The translations under genes were made by a program, and so were the position numbers. This document shows positions 60,989-64,000 of a stretch of DNA of 64,000 nucleotides, piece after piece (the stretch's first letter is position 1; every line of letters starts with the position of its first letter). Location of the stretch: positions 32,889,501 to 32,953,500 of the forward strand of contig NC_088339.1 in the NCBI RefSeq assembly GCF_036884655.1. The letters are read 5' to 3'. Source of the stretch: Musa acuminata AAA Group. Taxonomy: Eukaryota > Streptophyta > Magnoliopsida > Zingiberales > Musaceae. A model generated the notes under the pieces. It searched no databases. It had not been told where the DNA came from and saw only the letters and a program-made list of their open reading frames with translations.

Positions 60989-63482
60989 ATGATGACAACT
61001 AATTGATGACTAACGGAGTTAACCTTAACTCCCCGGAGTTTAAACAAACCCCCCATATCAATATGCCATTGATAGAACACTTGGATTATCTCAAATCCAA
61101 GTAACATTCATCACATGTTATGAAAAACATTTAAACCATCATGCAAATATATATAAAATATTTAATTCAATGCATGAAGTCATCAATATACTTCTCCTCC
61201 TATGTCATCAACAAAAAGGAGAAATAGCTCTAGCTATTTTAAAAGATATGCAAGTTTTTACAACATGAAGCTAGATTTTCATCACAACATATAGGCACAA
61301 AAGCATGGCAATTCAACACTTGAATTTTTGTGCAAGATTACACTTTGCTTTTCTTTGCAAGTAACAATATTTATGATGTTTGATATAGCAAATTTTATAT
61401 CATGAAAGGTAGCAAACTTTTGTGATGTTTCAAGATAGTAAGTTCTTTCTTCTCTTTTGAGAAGTACTATTTTCGCTTCCTTTACAAAGTGCAAGCTAGC
61501 AAAGTGTTTGAAAAAGTGAGCAAGTTTTGCAACATAGAAGCTAGCATAAATTTCCAAAGCAAATAGAAGATAGCTTTCTTGTTGGAGTGTGTAAGCTATC
61601 GATTCTTGCTTCCTATTGTAATGTGTAGGTTGCAAGTCTTGCTTCTTGAGATAGGCAAGATAGTGATGTTCAAGAAGACAACTTTTGCTTCTTGAAATAA
61701 GCAAGTTAGCAATCTTTGCTACTTAAGATAGGCAAGCTAGCAATCAAGTTTTTGCATCTTCTTGACTTGTGCAAGCTAGCTATCTCCCCCTTTGTCATTG
61801 TCAAAAAAAGGGAAGACCCTTTACATCAATTATGACAAAGGTAAGTATCAATTTCATTTGTGCATCATTATATTATCAAATTGAAATATGCACTATTTCA
61901 AAAACCTTATATTTCATTCATGCACGATATTGAATAAATCAATCAACATTATGAGCATATCATACATGATACATTATTTTGGTAATAAATCATAGCATTT
62001 ATCAATATTTTGATCATTATACCATGCATTCATCATTTAGAGCATTTATGATACACATTATATGCATATATCATCACAATAAAAAATAATTGCGTGCATA
62101 ATTTCAAATCATAAATGTTTCAAATCATGATGGTATTAACTTGTCAAATTTCATCCGACCATTCATGATCATAACTCTTCATTTGTATGTATCAAAATAA
62201 TATCAAGAGTATTTCATGCATAATTTTATATCACCACATAAGGAATATCAAGAAGAAAGTAGTTGGGTGATGTGATAAACATTTCATGAATACAAGGAAT
62301 TGCATAAAAATCATATCATGAAAGATTAGAATATGTGAATGCCAAAATGCATAATTTCTTTTTGAAAAACCTACTCATAAATAATCAAAAGAAAATCTTG
62401 GGAGATCGATTAATGAAAAAATCTTGATTCATAATAAATCTTAATTTTTAAATATCACGGAATCAAGATCATGATTTTGAAAAAAAAACTCATTCAAATT
62501 CAAATCGTCCAAATCATCAAAATCTCAATATTACTTTCAAGAGATTCAAAATGGTATACATAGATTTATCATAAAGTAAATTAATTTTCAATCATCACAT
62601 AAGTCATTTAAAGAATTTTTGAAACATAGGAGAATGATTAATTTAAGCATGCAATGTTTCAATCAAATTCAAGTCATTAATAACAATACTTTCATATTGT
62701 GAGTATCAATTCATGAATACTAAAAGACATTATTTGTGATTCCAATTTTGCAAGATCAAGATTATGATTTAGATAAAACTCATTTAAATCAAATCGTTAA
62801 CTTGAAATTCATAATCAAGTCATCAAAATCAATTTCGAGATTCACAAAATTAGTAAAATAAATTCATTAATTTCAATGGGATAGAAAATTCATTTCCATT
62901 TCATACAATTAATTTCATGTGAGAGTATTTAAGTCTTTTGTGAAAACATGTATCATCATCAAAACATAAGTTTCGTCATGAAGCCGTTAAGACCAAACAC
63001 ATCATGATATCACATCTATCATCAAAAGACTATCAAGAAATTCATCATAGATGTACATGCACTATGTTATCTTAATATGTCATAAAAACGATTAGTCTAA
63101 AAATATGTTAATCTAAAATGAGAGTTTCAAATCAACATTTACATCAAAAACTCATGTATGTCATAAAATCATCAAGATACACATGTATGGATTAATCCTA
63201 AGCATTATCACATATCATATAATTATCATCCCTAATATTGTATACATCATTTAACATTTCAAAAACATAACATGCATGAAACCTTAGCAATATACATTTC
63301 ATGATCAAAGTTTTTAATTTTTCAAAAGATGCTAAAAAGAAAAACATGATATAATTTTTGAAAAATAATTTTTATTTCCTATTCCTACTATCTAAATTAA
63401 GCACTCATGAAAAACTTCAAGTAATTTCAAAATAATTCAAGAGAGTTGAGTTACTTACCTTGTAGTCGAAGCCCATCAAAGC
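60989..63482 (-). mobile_element. Internal non-coding part of the copia element
   Basis: About 2.5 kb between gag and the polypurine tract, where a full element would carry about 4 kb of pol. I found no protease, integrase, reverse transcriptase or RNase H motif on the minus strand. The sequence is A/T-rich with loosely repeated phrases (GCAAGCTAGC, CATCATAA). This indicates a deleted, non-autonomous derivative or a much-decayed element. Confidence 0.5.
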
Positions 63483-64000
63483 TCAATTCGCCGTTTCATC
63501 TTTGGAAGTTCTTGATTCATCCTTGGGTGCCTTCCTTTTCTTTGGCCTCTTCCTCCATTCAAGATCATTGTTCATTTTAGATTTTTGTTTAATGAACTTA
63601 TTAAGAGTTAGTGTTCGAAGTTCAAGTTCATCATTGTCCTCATCACTTGAGTCATCGCTCAAGTGGTATTCATTTGTCCGGAGTTCCAAATCTTTCCTAT
63701 TCTTTGGAAGGTGGTTCAAGTGTTCATTGTGTTCATCATGTGCATTGCGCACCATTTCACATGTCATCAATGAGCCGATAAGTTCTTCAAGTGGAAAAAT
63801 ATTTAAATCTTTTGTTTCTCGTATTGCCGTAACTTTTGATTCCCAAACTTTAGAAAGCGATCGTAAAACTTTACTAACAAATTCAAAATTCGAGAAACAT
63901 TTGCCAAGAGTTTGTAAACCATTGACGACATCCGTAAAACGGGTGTACATGTCAACAATGGTTTCGCTCGGCTTCATTTGAAAAAGCTCGAAATCATGCA
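63483..64000 (-). CDS. Ty1/copia gag (UBN2 type), partial at window edge
   Basis: A frame of at least 172 codons runs off the right edge (it is open upstream of the Met at 63,977, reading HDFELFQ before MKPSE). MKPSETIVDMYTRFTDVVN, VLRSLSKVWESKVTAI and PLEELIGSLMTCEM match the gag-polypeptide of copia (UBN2) family. A highly charged stretch LSDDSSDEDNDELELR follows. The stop at 63,483 comes after a basic segment; no CCHC zinc knuckle is visible before the stop, so the C-terminal RNA-binding part is lost or lies in another frame. Gag forms the virus-like particle of the retrotransposon. Confidence 0.82.
   Translation of the reverse strand, partial: HDFELFQMKPSETIVDMYTRFTDVVNGLQTLGKCFSNFEFVSKVLRSLSKVWESKVTAIRETKDLNIFPLEELIGSLMTCEMVRNAHDEHNEHLNHLPKNRKDLELRTNEYHLSDDSSDEDNDELELRTLTLNKFIKQKSKMNNDLEWRKRPKKRKAPKDESRTSKDETAN

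Overview
The window is plant nuclear DNA: GT-AG introns, TATA-box promoters, plant transcription-factor families and abundant LTR-retrotransposon debris. GC-rich first exons in an AT-rich background, Ty1/copia elements with very long LTRs and GC-palindromic LTR repeats point to a commelinid monocot. Musaceae (Musa or Ensete) is my best guess, from general familiarity only. I see no rRNA, tRNA or CRISPR array.

Left part (1-22,100). The core is an intact clade-A-type protein phosphatase 2C gene (14,599-19,156, + strand, 3 exons, 400 aa), convergent with a type-1 non-specific lipid transfer protein (nsLTP) gene (19,770-20,359, - strand). The 3' end of this pair, i.e. PP2C exon 3 plus the whole nsLTP, has been copied twice to the left. 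One copy is inverted (copy 1, 1-1,874) and one is direct (copy 2, 2,569-about 4,935). Together they form a near-perfect inverted repeat of about 1.8 kb around a loop of about 0.95 kb. Copy 1 keeps its nsLTP promoter; copy 2 has lost the TATA segment. Between copy 2 and the PP2C gene lies about 9 kb of AT-rich repeats: a broken promoter-like island, (AT)n tracts, two minisatellites (105-bp and 75-bp units) and a probable 1.56-kb solo LTR inserted in the second one.

Middle (22,000-43,400). A small MGNC-starting protein (23,987-24,286) is followed by a ten-exon half-size ABC transporter of subfamily D, most like plastid ABCD2 (25,737-39,799, 750 aa). Two introns of that gene carry related palindromic elements with 8-bp target-site duplications, i.e. 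hAT-type MITEs.

Right part (43,400-64,000). A three-exon NAC transcription factor lies on the - strand (43,467-44,602, 311 aa). It is followed by a decayed copia pol fragment, a fourth and more diverged nsLTP copy (50,572-51,158, -), a DUF538 gene divergent from it (52,084-52,497, +), and a two-exon bHLH-ACT factor of the TMO5/bHLH30/bHLH106 type (54,024-56,443, +). The end of the window is a Ty1/copia element on the - strand: a 1.66-kb 3' LTR, its polypurine tract, and a gag fragment that runs off the right edge.

No operon-like logic is expected. The notable biology is the young nsLTP/PP2C-3' duplication, its inverted-repeat geometry (a potential source of hairpin RNA against both genes), and the mosaic relationships among the four nsLTP copies.
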